Shown: piece by piece, positions 8,015-17,976 of the stretch
Numbering within the stretch: position 1 is the first letter of the stretch
Layout: each line of letters opens with the position of its first letter
From: Alicyclobacillus contaminans DSM 17975
Lineage (GTDB): Bacteria > Bacillota > Bacilli > Alicyclobacillales > Alicyclobacillaceae
Direction of reading: 5' to 3'
NCBI RefSeq assembly: GCF_000429525.1
Contig: NZ_AUCA01000021.1
Span: 1-59,512, forward strand
Length of the DNA: 59,512 nucleotides
The notes under the pieces: generated by a model
What the model saw: the letters and a program-made list of their open reading frames with translations, nothing else
The model's database searches: none
What the model was told of the DNA's origin: nothing
Position numbers and translations under genes: made by a program

Positions 8015-9310
8015 TCAGAAATTCTCAATGATGGCTGTACCAAACTCGGACGTCTTGATTTCCGTCGCACCGTCCATCAGACGAGCGAAGTCGTAGGTCA
8101 CCGTCTTGTTGGCAATCGTCTTCTCCAACGCGCGCGTGATGAGGTCAGCCGCTTCCTGCCAGCCCATGTATTCAAACATCATGACGCCAGAGAGGATGAC
8201 AGATCCAGGATTTACTTTGTCCAACCCGGCATATTTCGGCGCCGTCCCGTGCGTCGCTTCGAACACCGCATGGCCAGTCACATAGTTGATGTTGGCCCCA
8301 GGCGCAATCCCGATGCCTCCAACCTGCGCGGCGAGCGCATCAGATATGTAGTCCCCGTTCAGGTTCAGCGTCGCAATCACGTCATATTCTGCCGGGCGGG
8401 TCAAAATCTGCTGCAGGAACGCGTCGGCAATGACGTCTTTCACAATCAACTTGCCGTTCTGCTCCGCGTCCTTCTGGGCGGCGTCCGCAGCTGCCTGGCC
8501 CTGTTCGGCCTTAATCCTGTCGTACTGAGCCCAGGTGAACACTTTGTCCGCGTACTCGCGCTCTGCCACCTCGTAGCCCCAATTTTTGAACGCGCCCTCG
8601 GTGAACTTCATGATGTTCCCCTTGTGCACCAGCGTCACACTCTTGCGTCCGTGGCGAAGCGCGTACTCAATGGCAGCCCGAACGAGGCGTTCCGATCCCT
8701 CGCGCGACACGGGTTTGATGCCAATGCCAGAGGTCTCCGGGAACCGAATCTTCTTGACGCCCATTTCCCGCTGCAAGAACTCAATCACCTTGCGCACTTC
8801 CGGCGTGCCTTCCTGCCACTCGACTCCGGCGTAAATATCTTCCGAGTTCTCGCGGAAAATGACCATATCCACAAGTTCCGGATGCTTGACCGGAGACGGG
8901 ACACCTTGGAAGTAGCGCACTGGACGCTGACATACGTAGAGGTCCAGTTCCTGGCGCAGTGCGACATTCAAGGAGCGAATTCCACCGCCCACCGGCGTGG
9001 TCAGCGGACCTTTGATACTGACGATGTACTCGGACAGCGCGGTGAGCGTGTCTTCCGGCAACCACTCACCAAATTGGTTGAATGCCTTTTCACCGGCGAA
9101 CACTTCATACCAGGCGATTTTCCGGCGGCCGCCGTAGGCCTTTTCCACGGCCGCATCAAACACCCGCTGCGATGCCGCCCAAATATCCGGCCCCGTGCCA
9201 TCTCCCTCAATGAAGGGGATAATCGGATTGTCCGGAACGTTCAACTTCCCATCGCGCAGCGTAATCGGTTCTCCGGCTGTCGGAGGCTGATACCGCTTGA
9301 ACTGTACCAT
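8015..9310 (-). CDS. icd: Isocitrate dehydrogenase (NADP-dependent)
   Basis: Converts isocitrate to 2-oxoglutarate and CO2. The 431 residues match bacterial [19 protein letters not shown] opens the nucleotide fold. The loop [20 protein letters not shown] carries the substrate serine that E. coli phosphorylates. [21 protein letters not shown] and [13 protein letters not shown] are the metal and cofactor regions. A strong AGGAGG is eight bases before ATG 9310. A promoter of its own is plausible in the 94-base gap after trpS (see the entry at 9373). Confidence 0.96.
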   Translation of the reverse strand: MVQFKRYQPPTAGEPITLRDGKLNVPDNPIIPFIEGDGTGPDIWAASQRVFDAAVEKAYGGRRKIAWYEVFAGEKAFNQFGEWLPEDTLTALSEYIVSIKGPLTTPVGGGIRSLNVALRQELDLYVCQRPVRYFQGVPSPVKHPELVDMVIFRENSEDIYAGVEWQEGTPEVRKVIEFLQREMGVKKIRFPETSGIGIKPVSREGSERLVRAAIEYALRHGRKSVTLVHKGNIMKFTEGAFKNWGYEVAEREYADKVFTWAQYDRIKAEQGQAAADAAQKDAEQNGKLIVKDVIADAFLQQILTRPAEYDVIATLNLNGDYISDALAAQVGGIGIAPGANINYVTGHAVFEATHGTAPKYAGLDKVNPGSVILSGVMMFEYMGWQEAADLITRALEKTIANKTVTYDFARLMDGATEIKTSEFGTAIIENF

Positions 9311-9372
9311 CCTGTCATCCTCCTCTGTCCCATCTGTCGACGCCTTGTCAAAACTTCAAAACACCACAAAAA

Positions 9373-9378
9373 ATCATA
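9373..9378 (-). promoter_or_regulatory. Candidate extended -10 promoter for icd-mdh
   Basis: The minus strand reads TGGTATGAT, a TGn-extended -10 (TATGAT at 9378-9373), about 65 bases before the icd start. No good -35 is seen at 17 bases. It would allow icd-mdh to be expressed apart from the T-box-controlled trpS. Confidence 0.35.
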
Positions 9379-9404
9379 CCACACTTGCCCACATGGTGCG
9401 AGAT

Positions 9405-10406
<1,002 letters not shown>

Positions 10407-10427
10407 TCATGCCCAACCATGTGCAAT

Positions 10428-10712
10428 AAAAAAACGCCTCATCCCGTAACTGGGACGGACGTTGTCCGCGGTGCCACCCAGCTTCGCATCCGTCGGTGGA
10501 TGCGCGCCTCTCCGCCGTTCGGTGAGAACCGAACGCAAGCCCGATAACGGAGGCAACCCGAGTCCCCCTACACACGCGGACAGCGCTTGCTGTCGCACGG
10601 TTCAAGGCACCGGCTCAGAGGTCCATTCCGCACGGTGACCATGCCGGATTCCACCCGCCCGGCTCTCTGGGATGGCAGTGCCATGCGTACTTTTCCTCAT
10701 CGCTGCCTTTGC
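10428..10712 (-). promoter_or_regulatory. Tryptophan T-box leader of trpS with attenuator
   Basis: The conserved T-box TGGGTGGCACCGCGG lies at 10480-10466 (minus). Stem I has the AGTA motif (GAGGAAAAGTACG, about 10698-10686). The specifier loop reads GAA-TGG-ACC with the tryptophan codon TGG at 10625-10623. The terminator stem lies at about 10463-10435, followed by seven T at 10434-10428. Uncharged tRNA-Trp pairing with GGCACC should favour the antiterminator and trpS transcription. The codon matches the gene. Confidence 0.92.
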
Positions 10713-10751
10713 CTGTCAACGGATGCCATCGCGACATCCCTTCAAGGGTTC

Positions 10752-10780
10752 AGTATAGCCCTTGGATGGCGTCTGCGCAA
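10752..10780 (-). promoter_or_regulatory. Promoter of the trpS T-box transcript
   Basis: On the minus strand TTGCGC (10780-10775), a 17-base spacer and TATACT (10757-10752). Transcription would start about 35 bases before stem I of the T-box. Confidence 0.65.
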
Positions 10781-10836
10781 TGCGGTACAGCTCAGTGAAC
10801 GGATCTCTCACCAGGCCCCGCTGCCAGCGACCACCG

Positions 10837-10870
10837 CCAGCAGCCCCGAGGCGCACCTCGGGGCTGCTGG
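10837..10870. terminator. Strong hairpin after the 97-aa gene
   Basis: Fifteen-base arms (10837-10851 with 10856-10870, CCAGCAGC...GCTGCTGG) close a four-base loop just past the stop of the 97-aa protein. No T-run follows on either strand, so it may act as an RNA-protecting hairpin or a weak terminator between this gene and the trpS promoter. Confidence 0.5.
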
Positions 10871-10888
10871 TGCCGAAGGTACTGCGAT

Positions 10889-11182
10889 TCAGCGCAGCAC
10901 GCGAGCCAGCTGCAGCATGGTTTTGATGGCCACCAGCACCGCCGCTGCGTAGTACCAGATGAGTACCAGGAAATGGGACGGGTCGAGCGTTGACAACAGC
11001 GACAACAGGATGAGCGGAAACACGTCGTACAATACCGGCTGCGTGAACGCGTTGGACAGCTGGGTGAGATCGGCAGAACCGCGCAGCGACGTGTACACCT
11101 GCACCAGGATGTTGAGGCCAATCAACGCCAGAACGACGAGCATGGTGATGTGCATGGCCATGTTTCCAGCAATGATGCCCAT
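10889..11182 (-). CDS. Small membrane protein of unknown function (97 aa)
   Basis: The protein has an N-terminal hydrophobic segment (about 8-30), then a hydrophilic stretch with TSLRGSADLTQLSN, and two more hydrophobic segments (about 50-64 and 70-90) ending in a basic tail. AAGGAGG lies seven bases before ATG 11182. I do not recognise the family. The gene sits alone between the trpS promoter and a decayed peptidase, and a strong hairpin follows it. Three-pass topology is predicted by eye. Confidence 0.7.
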   Translation of the reverse strand: MGIIAGNMAMHITMLVVLALIGLNILVQVYTSLRGSADLTQLSNAFTQPVLYDVFPLILLSLLSTLDPSHFLVLIWYYAAAVLVAIKTMLQLARVLR

Positions 11183-11243
11183 GAGAAAACCTCCTTGTGC
11201 TTGTCTCTATCTGCAGGATGAGTACACTGCAGACTATGACAAG

Positions 11244-12193
11244 TCACAGCAGGGCGTCGCGGCACTTGTCCAAGAACTCGACGGCTCGGCGGTACGCCTC
11301 CACTGCCCCATTGCCGGTTTCAGTGGTCTGGAACTGACTCAAGAAACGTGAACAGGTTCGACGGTCCGAAGATATCCACGCACGCTCGCCAGTACTCCGG
11401 ATGGCGGCCGTGCAGCAGCAGCGTCATGTACCCGCCGTAGCTGCCGCCGACGAGGAACAAGTTTGGAACGATCCGCCTTCCCCTGCCGAATCAGCCACTC
11501 CACGCCTTCCATGATGTCGAGGCGCGGTCCGTGCCCCCAGTCACGCTCCACCTGCTTGACGAACGTGGCGCCATAGCCGGTGCTGCCGCGGAAGTTTGGC
11601 GCGAAGAGGTTGTAACCGCGGCTCAACAGGTATTGGAAAAACGGTCGAAACGCCCGTCGCTCCGCAGCCTGTGGTCCTCCGTGCGGCCACACGACGGTGT
11701 ACCCGTGGGCGACGTCCGGCGGGTAACTGGCCCCGCCCGCGCCCTCGTACAACCGGATCTCCGTGTCGGTGGTGATGTCGTAGACGTATCCGTTCAGGAA
11801 CTGGTGGTTCTCCTTGTCGGACGCGTAATACACCCGGTTTCCGTCCTCCGACAACCCGGCGTAGAAGTGGCACCGCCCTGGCGCCTTGCACAGGTCCGCC
11901 GGGGCGCCGCCGTCGGGAGGAAGCAGATACAGCTGGACGTTTTCGTCGCCATCGTGATCAAAGCCGACCAGGATGTAGCGTCCGGCCGGATCGAACGCGA
12001 GACACGCCGGCGGTTGGTTCTAGTAGCTGAGCGGATACGGATACGTGTTGGGCAAGTCCATGCCCCACACGTTGTACTTCCCGTTCAGGTTCGTTGAAAA
12101 TGCCAGGCGACGCTCGTCTTGACTGACCGCGAAGGTGGTGATGGCGTACGTTCGGAAAAATTCTTCAATGTCCGGCCTCTGAAATGGTCGCAA
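11244..12193 (-). pseudogene. Prolyl-oligopeptidase family (S9) serine peptidase, decayed
   Basis: The start is a TTG at 12193-12191 with GGGAGG seven bases upstream, giving RPFQRPDIEEFFRTYAI. The beta-propeller part follows (VSQDERRLAFSTNL, FDHDGDENVQLYLLPP, VVWPHGGPQAAERRAF). Lesions: an in-frame TAG at 12022-12020 where homologues have Gln; one extra base near 11458 that shifts the frame just before the nucleophile motif, so VGGSYGGYMTLLL reads only in the next frame; and a deletion after VPDHWKPAM that removes the Asp/His half of the catalytic triad. The true C-terminal tail (EAYRRAVEFLDKC...) is still readable to a TGA at 11246-11244. Intact relatives are about 600 residues. Confidence 0.85.
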
Positions 12194-12212
12194 GGGGAAC
12201 CCTCCCAGTCGT

Positions 12213-12247
12213 AAAAAAAGTGGTTGTCGACCAGTCCCGACAACCAC
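12213..12247 (-). terminator. Rho-independent terminator after pyk
   Basis: Minus-strand stem GTGGTTGTCG (12247-12238) pairs with CGACAACCAC (12229-12220) around an eight-base loop and is followed by seven T (12219-12213). It ends the accD-pyk transcription run. Confidence 0.9.
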
Positions 12248-12265
12248 TTCATTCCACAATGCGCT

Positions 12266-14020
12266 TTACAATACCTGCGCGCGGCCGCGGTAGACCAGAC
12301 CGCGCTGCGGATCGACCGTAATCAACGCTCCGTCCGCAATGGCTCGGCTCGCTCCCTCGGCCCCGACAATCACCGGTTTGCCCATGGTTACGCCGACAAC
12401 CGCGGCGTGCGAGGTGAGGCCCCCTTCCTCGGTGATGACAGCGGCAGCGCGTTCCATGGCGGGCACCAGATCTTTGTCGGTCGCGTACGTGACGAGGATG
12501 TCGCCCGGCTGCACGCGCTGCAGGAGGTCAGCGTTCTGATTGGACACGACGGCCTTGCCGCTGACCGCCTGCTGACCGATGCCGGTGCCCTGGACCAGCA
12601 CCTCTCCGATGGTGTGAACCTTGATGAGATTGGTGGTACCGCGTTGGCCCACCGGCACCCCGGCAATAATCAACACCATTTCCCCGTGTTTCGCGTAGCC
12701 GGCGTCCAAGGCGCCCTGCACGGCCACTTCCAATACCTCGTCCGTGGTCGCCGATTCCGGTACAACGACCGGATACACGCCCCACACGACCGCCAATCGG
12801 CGCGCGACTTCCGGTTTGGGTGTGGCCGCCACGATGAACGTGTGCGGACGATGCTTGGACACCATGCGCGCGGTATGGCCGGACGTGGTGGCGGTGACAA
12901 TGGTTCCGACGCCCAGCTCGGCGGCCATGCTCTGAACCGCGTGGCCGATGACGTCGGTCACGGTCCGCTCCACATGCGTGACGTGGCGGTTGGACACCTC
13001 GTGGTTGGACAGAGCGCGCTCGGCGCGCACCGCAATCTGTGCCATGGTCTGGACCGACTCGAGCGGATACCGTCCCGCCGCCGTTTCGCCGCTGAGCATG
13101 ATGGCGTCGGTGCCGTCAAAAATGGCGTTGGCGACGTCGCTTGCTTCAGCCCGGGTCGGCCGGGGATTCCGCTGCATGGAGTCGAGCATCTGCGTGGCCG
13201 TGATGACCGGTTTGCCCGCCCGGTTGCACAGGCTGATCATCCGCTTCTGCGCCAGGGGGACTTCCTCCGTCGGAATTTCCACTCCCAAATCGCCGCGCGC
13301 TACCATGATGCCGTCCGCCACCTCGATGATTTCCTCGAGGCGTTCCATGCCTTCCTGCGTTTCAATCTTGGCGATGATGTCCGCTTCATAGTTGTATTCT
13401 TCGAGGATCTTCCGAACCTCGAAAATGTCCGCGGCCTTGCGCACGAACGATGCCGCGAACAGGTCGACGCCCTGTTGGATGCCGAACCGAATGTCGGCCT
13501 TGTCTTTCTCCGTGACCCCCGGGATGCGCAGAGTAACGCCGGGTACGTTGATGCCCTTTCGGTCCTTGAGGAGACCACCGTTGGTCACTCTGCAGATGAT
13601 GTCGTGCCCCTCAACCCGTTCCACCACCAGGCCTATCAGGCCATCGTCGATGCGGATGGGCGCGCCCGGATACACGTCTTCAACCAGGCCTTCGTACGAG
13701 ATGGACACGCGTTCCGCCGTGCCGTACTCCACGGGGTCAATGGTCAGGGTGATTTGGGCGCCTTCCACCAGTTCCACCTGACCGCCCTCAATTTTCCCGG
13801 TGCGAATTTTCGGACCCTTGATGTCCAGCATGATGGCCACGTGCTTGCCGACTTCGGCCGCCGCTTCGCGAATGCGGCGAATCCGCGTTTCGTGTTCCTC
13901 ATAGGTGCCGTGGGAAAAATTCAACCGCGCGACGTCCATGCCGGCCTGAATCAGTGCTCTCAGCATTTCCGGAGACTCACTGGCTGGTCCGATGGTACAA
14001 ACGATTTTTGTCCTACGCAT
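12266..14020 (-). CDS. pyk: Pyruvate kinase with C-terminal PEP-utilizer-like domain
   Basis: Last step of glycolysis: phosphoenolpyruvate plus ADP to pyruvate plus ATP. It starts RRTKIVCTIGPASES. The catalytic lysine is in IIAKIETQEG, the metal site in MVARGDLGVEIP, then PVITATQMLDSM and GTDAIMLSGETA. At 584 residues it is longer than the E. coli type because of an extra swivelling domain (about 475-584) with GGLTSHAAVVGVTMGKP, as in Bacillus/Geobacillus enzymes. AAAGGGGA precedes ATG 14020. It lies 53 bases after pfkA. Confidence 0.97.
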   Translation of the reverse strand: MRRTKIVCTIGPASESPEMLRALIQAGMDVARLNFSHGTYEEHETRIRRIREAAAEVGKHVAIMLDIKGPKIRTGKIEGGQVELVEGAQITLTIDPVEYGTAERVSISYEGLVEDVYPGAPIRIDDGLIGLVVERVEGHDIICRVTNGGLLKDRKGINVPGVTLRIPGVTEKDKADIRFGIQQGVDLFAASFVRKAADIFEVRKILEEYNYEADIIAKIETQEGMERLEEIIEVADGIMVARGDLGVEIPTEEVPLAQKRMISLCNRAGKPVITATQMLDSMQRNPRPTRAEASDVANAIFDGTDAIMLSGETAAGRYPLESVQTMAQIAVRAERALSNHEVSNRHVTHVERTVTDVIGHAVQSMAAELGVGTIVTATTSGHTARMVSKHRPHTFIVAATPKPEVARRLAVVWGVYPVVVPESATTDEVLEVAVQGALDAGYAKHGEMVLIIAGVPVGQRGTTNLIKVHTIGEVLVQGTGIGQQAVSGKAVVSNQNADLLQRVQPGDILVTYATDKDLVPAMERAAAVITEEGGLTSHAAVVGVTMGKPVIVGAEGASRAIADGALITVDPQRGLVYRGRAQVL

Positions 14021-14073
14021 ACATAAATCCCCTTTGAATCATTCGTTTCACCCGGTGGTCACGCCGCCAGGTG

Positions 14074-15057
<984 letters not shown>

Positions 15058-15130
15058 TCACGTGGCCCAAGTTTCGCCATCATCAATCCTGTCCCTCAGG
15101 GACAAAAAAAGTCCCGCAACTCACAAATGC

Positions 15131-15154
15131 AGTGCCCACCCGCGGGTGGGCACT
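15131..15154. terminator. Perfect 24-base palindrome directly after accA
   Basis: Arms AGTGCCCACCCG/CGGGTGGGCACT make a 12-pair hairpin starting one base after the accA stop. A run of seven T on the minus strand follows about 20 bases later (15110-15104), so termination may be partial. It may also stabilise the acc messenger. Confidence 0.6.
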
Positions 15155-15155
15155 C

Positions 15156-16112
15156 CTACCGTTCTGTGTAGATCCCCATATCCCTGTACTTATGGTACCG
15201 CGCCTCCACCAGTTCAGCAATAGGGATCTGCATAAGTTCTGTTAAGCTTTCCAACACTTTCTCCTTGACGGTTTCCACCATCGCCTGCGGATTGTGCTGC
15301 GCACCGCCGTACGGTTCCTCCAGCAGTTCGTCGGCAATCCCCAGTTCCACCAGGTCCCTCGCGGTGATGCGCATGCTCTCCGCCGCGCGCGGTCCCTGGG
15401 AACTGTCCTTCCACAGGATGGCGGCCGCCGACTCCGGCGCGATGACGGAGTACCAGGCGTATTGCAGGACGTAGATGCGGTCGGTGACACCAATGCCGAG
15501 CGCGCCGCCACTGCCGCCTTCGCCAATCACAAACGACAGAGTTGGCACTTTCAAGCCCGCCATCACCCGAAGGTTCATCGCAATGGCCTCGCTGATCCCG
15601 CGCTCCTCCGCGGTCATCCCCGGATACGCGCCCTTGGTATCGATGAAGAACACCACGGGCCGCCCAAATTTCTCCGCCTGCTGCATCAAGCGCAGGGCTT
15701 TCCGATAGCCCTCGGGATTGGCCATGCCGAAATTGCGGTAGATGTTGTCCTTCGTATCCTTGCCTTTCTGATGCCCGATGATGGTCACCGGTTTGTCGCC
15801 AATCAAGCCGATGCCCCCGATGATGGCCGGATCGTCCCGAAAGTTCCGATCTCCGTGAAGCTCGACAAACTCCGTGCAAATGCCCCGAATGAAGTCGAGC
15901 GTCGTGGGCCGTCCCGGCTGCCGCGCCAACTGCACCTGCTGCCAGGGCGTTAGTTGAGAGTACACGGACTCCGTCAGTTCGGCCAGCCGATCCTCCAGCT
16001 TTTGCAGCTCCCCGGACAAATCCAGGCCGCTGCTGGCCATGAAGCGCCGCAGCTCGTCAATCTTTTGCTTCAGTTCCACAATCGGGCGTTCAAAATCCAG
16101 TTCATTGGCCAT
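15156..16112 (-). CDS. accA: Acetyl-CoA carboxylase carboxyltransferase, alpha subunit
   Basis: With AccD it moves the carboxyl group from biotin to acetyl-CoA to make malonyl-CoA for fatty acid synthesis. ATG 16112 gives 318 residues starting [15 protein letters not shown]; the reading frame extends further upstream but has no homology there. The coiled N-terminus is followed by the crotonase-fold carboxyltransferase ([36 protein letters not shown]). GGGGGTGG precedes the start, which overlaps the end of accD by 11 bases. Confidence 0.96.
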   Translation of the reverse strand: MANELDFERPIVELKQKIDELRRFMASSGLDLSGELQKLEDRLAELTESVYSQLTPWQQVQLARQPGRPTTLDFIRGICTEFVELHGDRNFRDDPAIIGGIGLIGDKPVTIIGHQKGKDTKDNIYRNFGMANPEGYRKALRLMQQAEKFGRPVVFFIDTKGAYPGMTAEERGISEAIAMNLRVMAGLKVPTLSFVIGEGGSGGALGIGVTDRIYVLQYAWYSVIAPESAAAILWKDSSQGPRAAESMRITARDLVELGIADELLEEPYGGAQHNPQAMVETVKEKVLESLTELMQIPIAELVEARYHKYRDMGIYTER

Positions 16113-16998
16113 CGGTCCACCCCCTCGCCGCGTGCACGCGCAGAACTGTGGCCAGTGTGCTTCGCAACTCCTTGCGCGGAACCACCATATCAATCATTCC
16201 GTGTTTTAACATAAACTCCGCGGTCTGAAAGTCGTCGGGAAGCTTTTGGCGAATCGTCTGCTCAATCACGCGGCGCCCGGCAAATCCGAACAGAGCCCCC
16301 GGCTCAGCGATGATGACGTCGCCGAGACTGGCGAAGCTCGCGCTCACGCCGCCGGTGGTTGGATGGGTGATGACGGAGATGAACAGCACCCCCGCATGGT
16401 GCATCTTTTCCAACACCGCACTGGTTTTGGCCATCTGCATCAGGGAAAGGATGCCTTCCTGCATGCGCGCTCCGCCGGACGCCGTGAACAACACCAGCGG
16501 CGTCCGGTGTTCGAGCGCCCACTCCATGGCCCGCGCCAGTTTTTCACCGACTGCGGAGCCCATGCTCCCCATGATGAAACGGCTGTCCATGACGCCCACC
16601 ACAACCGGCATCCCCTCAATTTTTCCGGAGCCGGTGACCGCGCCTTCGCGAAGCCCGGTTTTCTCCTGCGCCAGGCGAATTTTCTCCAGGTAGCCCGGGA
16701 ACCCCAGCGGGTTCTCCGAGGAGACGGTGGCATCGAACTCCTCGAATGTCCCCTCATCCAAGGTCAGCTCAATCCGCGTGGGCGCGTCCACCGGAAAGTG
16801 GTACCCGCAGTTGGGACAGGTGTATATGTTCTTCTGCAGCTCCCGCGCAATCAGAATGGTACCGCAGGCGCTGCACTTGTTCACCAGTCCCTCCGGAATG
16901 GTGTCCTTGACGGTCTCCGCCGCTTCCGGCTGCGGACGCTGCGGTTGCTGACCGATGGTTGCGTAATGTCGTTTTTTGTAAAACAAGTCCCTTAACAC
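16102..16998 (-). CDS. accD: Acetyl-CoA carboxylase carboxyltransferase, beta subunit
   Basis: Partner of AccA. The N-terminal zinc ribbon has Cys at 42, 45, 61 and 64 (CSAC...CPNC), followed by the carboxyltransferase fold ([51 protein letters not shown]). 298 residues, usual length. The start is GTG 16998 with GAGGTG upstream. accD-accA-pfkA-pyk on one strand is the Bacillus arrangement; the malic enzyme gene often found before accD in Bacillus is absent. Confidence 0.96.
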   Translation of the reverse strand: MLRDLFYKKRHYATIGQQPQRPQPEAAETVKDTIPEGLVNKCSACGTILIARELQKNIYTCPNCGYHFPVDAPTRIELTLDEGTFEEFDATVSSENPLGFPGYLEKIRLAQEKTGLREGAVTGSGKIEGMPVVVGVMDSRFIMGSMGSAVGEKLARAMEWALEHRTPLVLFTASGGARMQEGILSLMQMAKTSAVLEKMHHAGVLFISVITHPTTGGVSASFASLGDVIIAEPGALFGFAGRRVIEQTIRQKLPDDFQTAEFMLKHGMIDMVVPRKELRSTLATVLRVHAARGWTDGQ

Positions 16999-17021
16999 CT
17001 TGTCACCTCATCGTCCACGCG

Positions 17022-17234
17022 TCAACCTTGACCATGTTGGTCAAAGGACGAGTGGAGCACCTCGTTCAACACTTCCTGGACCTCGTCCAATTCCGCCTCG
17101 GGCACCAGGATCTCATGCTGCTGCTTGGCCACATTGGTTTGACGAACTTTGACCAGGAACCCTTCTTCCACCAACCTGTCGCGAATTTGTTCCGCTTGTT
17201 TGGCCGACTGGGCGATATAGATCACGGTCCACAT
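17022..17234 (-). CDS. Conserved small protein of unknown function (70 aa)
   Basis: The frame is open to 17309, but ATG 17234 with AGGGAGAAG upstream gives a compact start WTVIYIAQSAKQAEQIRDRL. The protein looks like a ferredoxin-fold signal-transduction-like (DUF2007-type) module: strand, helix, then VEEGFLVKVRQT, then EILVPEAELDEVQEVLNEVL. It contains no catalytic residues I recognise. It lies 23 bases upstream of accD in the same run, so it is probably cotranscribed with the carboxylase. Confidence 0.75.
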   Translation of the reverse strand: MWTVIYIAQSAKQAEQIRDRLVEEGFLVKVRQTNVAKQQHEILVPEAELDEVQEVLNEVLHSSFDQHGQG

Positions 17235-17318
17235 GGTCTTCTCTCCCTGTGACACATTGGTCTTCCGTGTCGCTTCTGAAATCATATCACAGTGTCCACA
17301 TCGCGCCAAACAGATCCG

Positions 17319-17888
17319 CTAGACGTCGGTTTCGTCCACATCCGCATCCGCCGCGTACGATTTGACACCATGCTGATGGGCCAGTCGCGCGGCGGCTGAG
17401 GCCGCCACGCCCGCCACCAAATCGTCGAGAAACACGTGAATTTGCGTCTGGTGATTGTTCAATTTTCCGAGGACGCCGAGTTTGATTTTGTCCAGGTAGC
17501 CGAAATTGGTCAGTCCAATCGATCCGTACACGTTGGTGATGGCCAGCGCCAAGATTTCGTCCACGCCGTACAGCGGCTCATCCTGTTCCATGATGGACTG
17601 CAGCGGTTCCGGCAGCGCCTTTTGTTCCGCCAACATATCGAGCGCCACACCGGTGTAAATGGCGTGCTGCACCTCCCGCTTGCGCAGTACGTGCTCCACA
17701 TTCTCCACACAATCTTCAAGGCGCAATTGATCATAGTAGGGGCGCTGCAGTTCGTACACAATCTCCGCGATATCGCGGACGGTCACGCCCCGCGATGCCA
17801 ACCACTGAATCACTGTCGAAGCCATGCCCATCCGATCCGCCGCCGCTGCGGCGACCGGCCACCTCCCCCGCCAGGTGTCCTCTTGCAT
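17319..17888 (-). CDS. Phosphatidylglycerophosphatase A-like protein (YutG type)
   Basis: The 189-residue protein matches the PgpA/YutG family: VRDIAEIVYELQRPYY, then AIYTGVALDMLAEQKALPEP, DEPLYGVDEILALAITNVYGSIGLTNFGYLDK, and the C-terminal FLDDLVAGVAASAAARL. PgpA removes phosphate from phosphatidylglycerol phosphate. The YutG type is cytosolic and less hydrophobic, and its true substrate is less certain. The start is taken as ATG 17888; only a modest AAGGAC lies upstream. It follows dnaE after 88 bases. Confidence 0.8.
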   Translation of the reverse strand: MQEDTWRGRWPVAAAAADRMGMASTVIQWLASRGVTVRDIAEIVYELQRPYYDQLRLEDCVENVEHVLRKREVQHAIYTGVALDMLAEQKALPEPLQSIMEQDEPLYGVDEILALAITNVYGSIGLTNFGYLDKIKLGVLGKLNNHQTQIHVFLDDLVAGVAASAAARLAHQHGVKSYAADADVDETDV

Positions 17889-17976
17889 ACACCGTTTGTC
17901 CTTTTCAAACTACGGAACCAAGCTTCGAAATATGCGTGGCCGCGCGGCATCCGGTTGCACCGCCGCACCCGCGAAT

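Noticed and set aside
7528-8096. Plus-strand frames across mdh and icd starts
   Set aside because: Shadows of mdh and icd on the minus strand.
12224-14026. 600-residue plus-strand frame across pyk
   Set aside because: Shadow of pyruvate kinase, with no recognisable domain.
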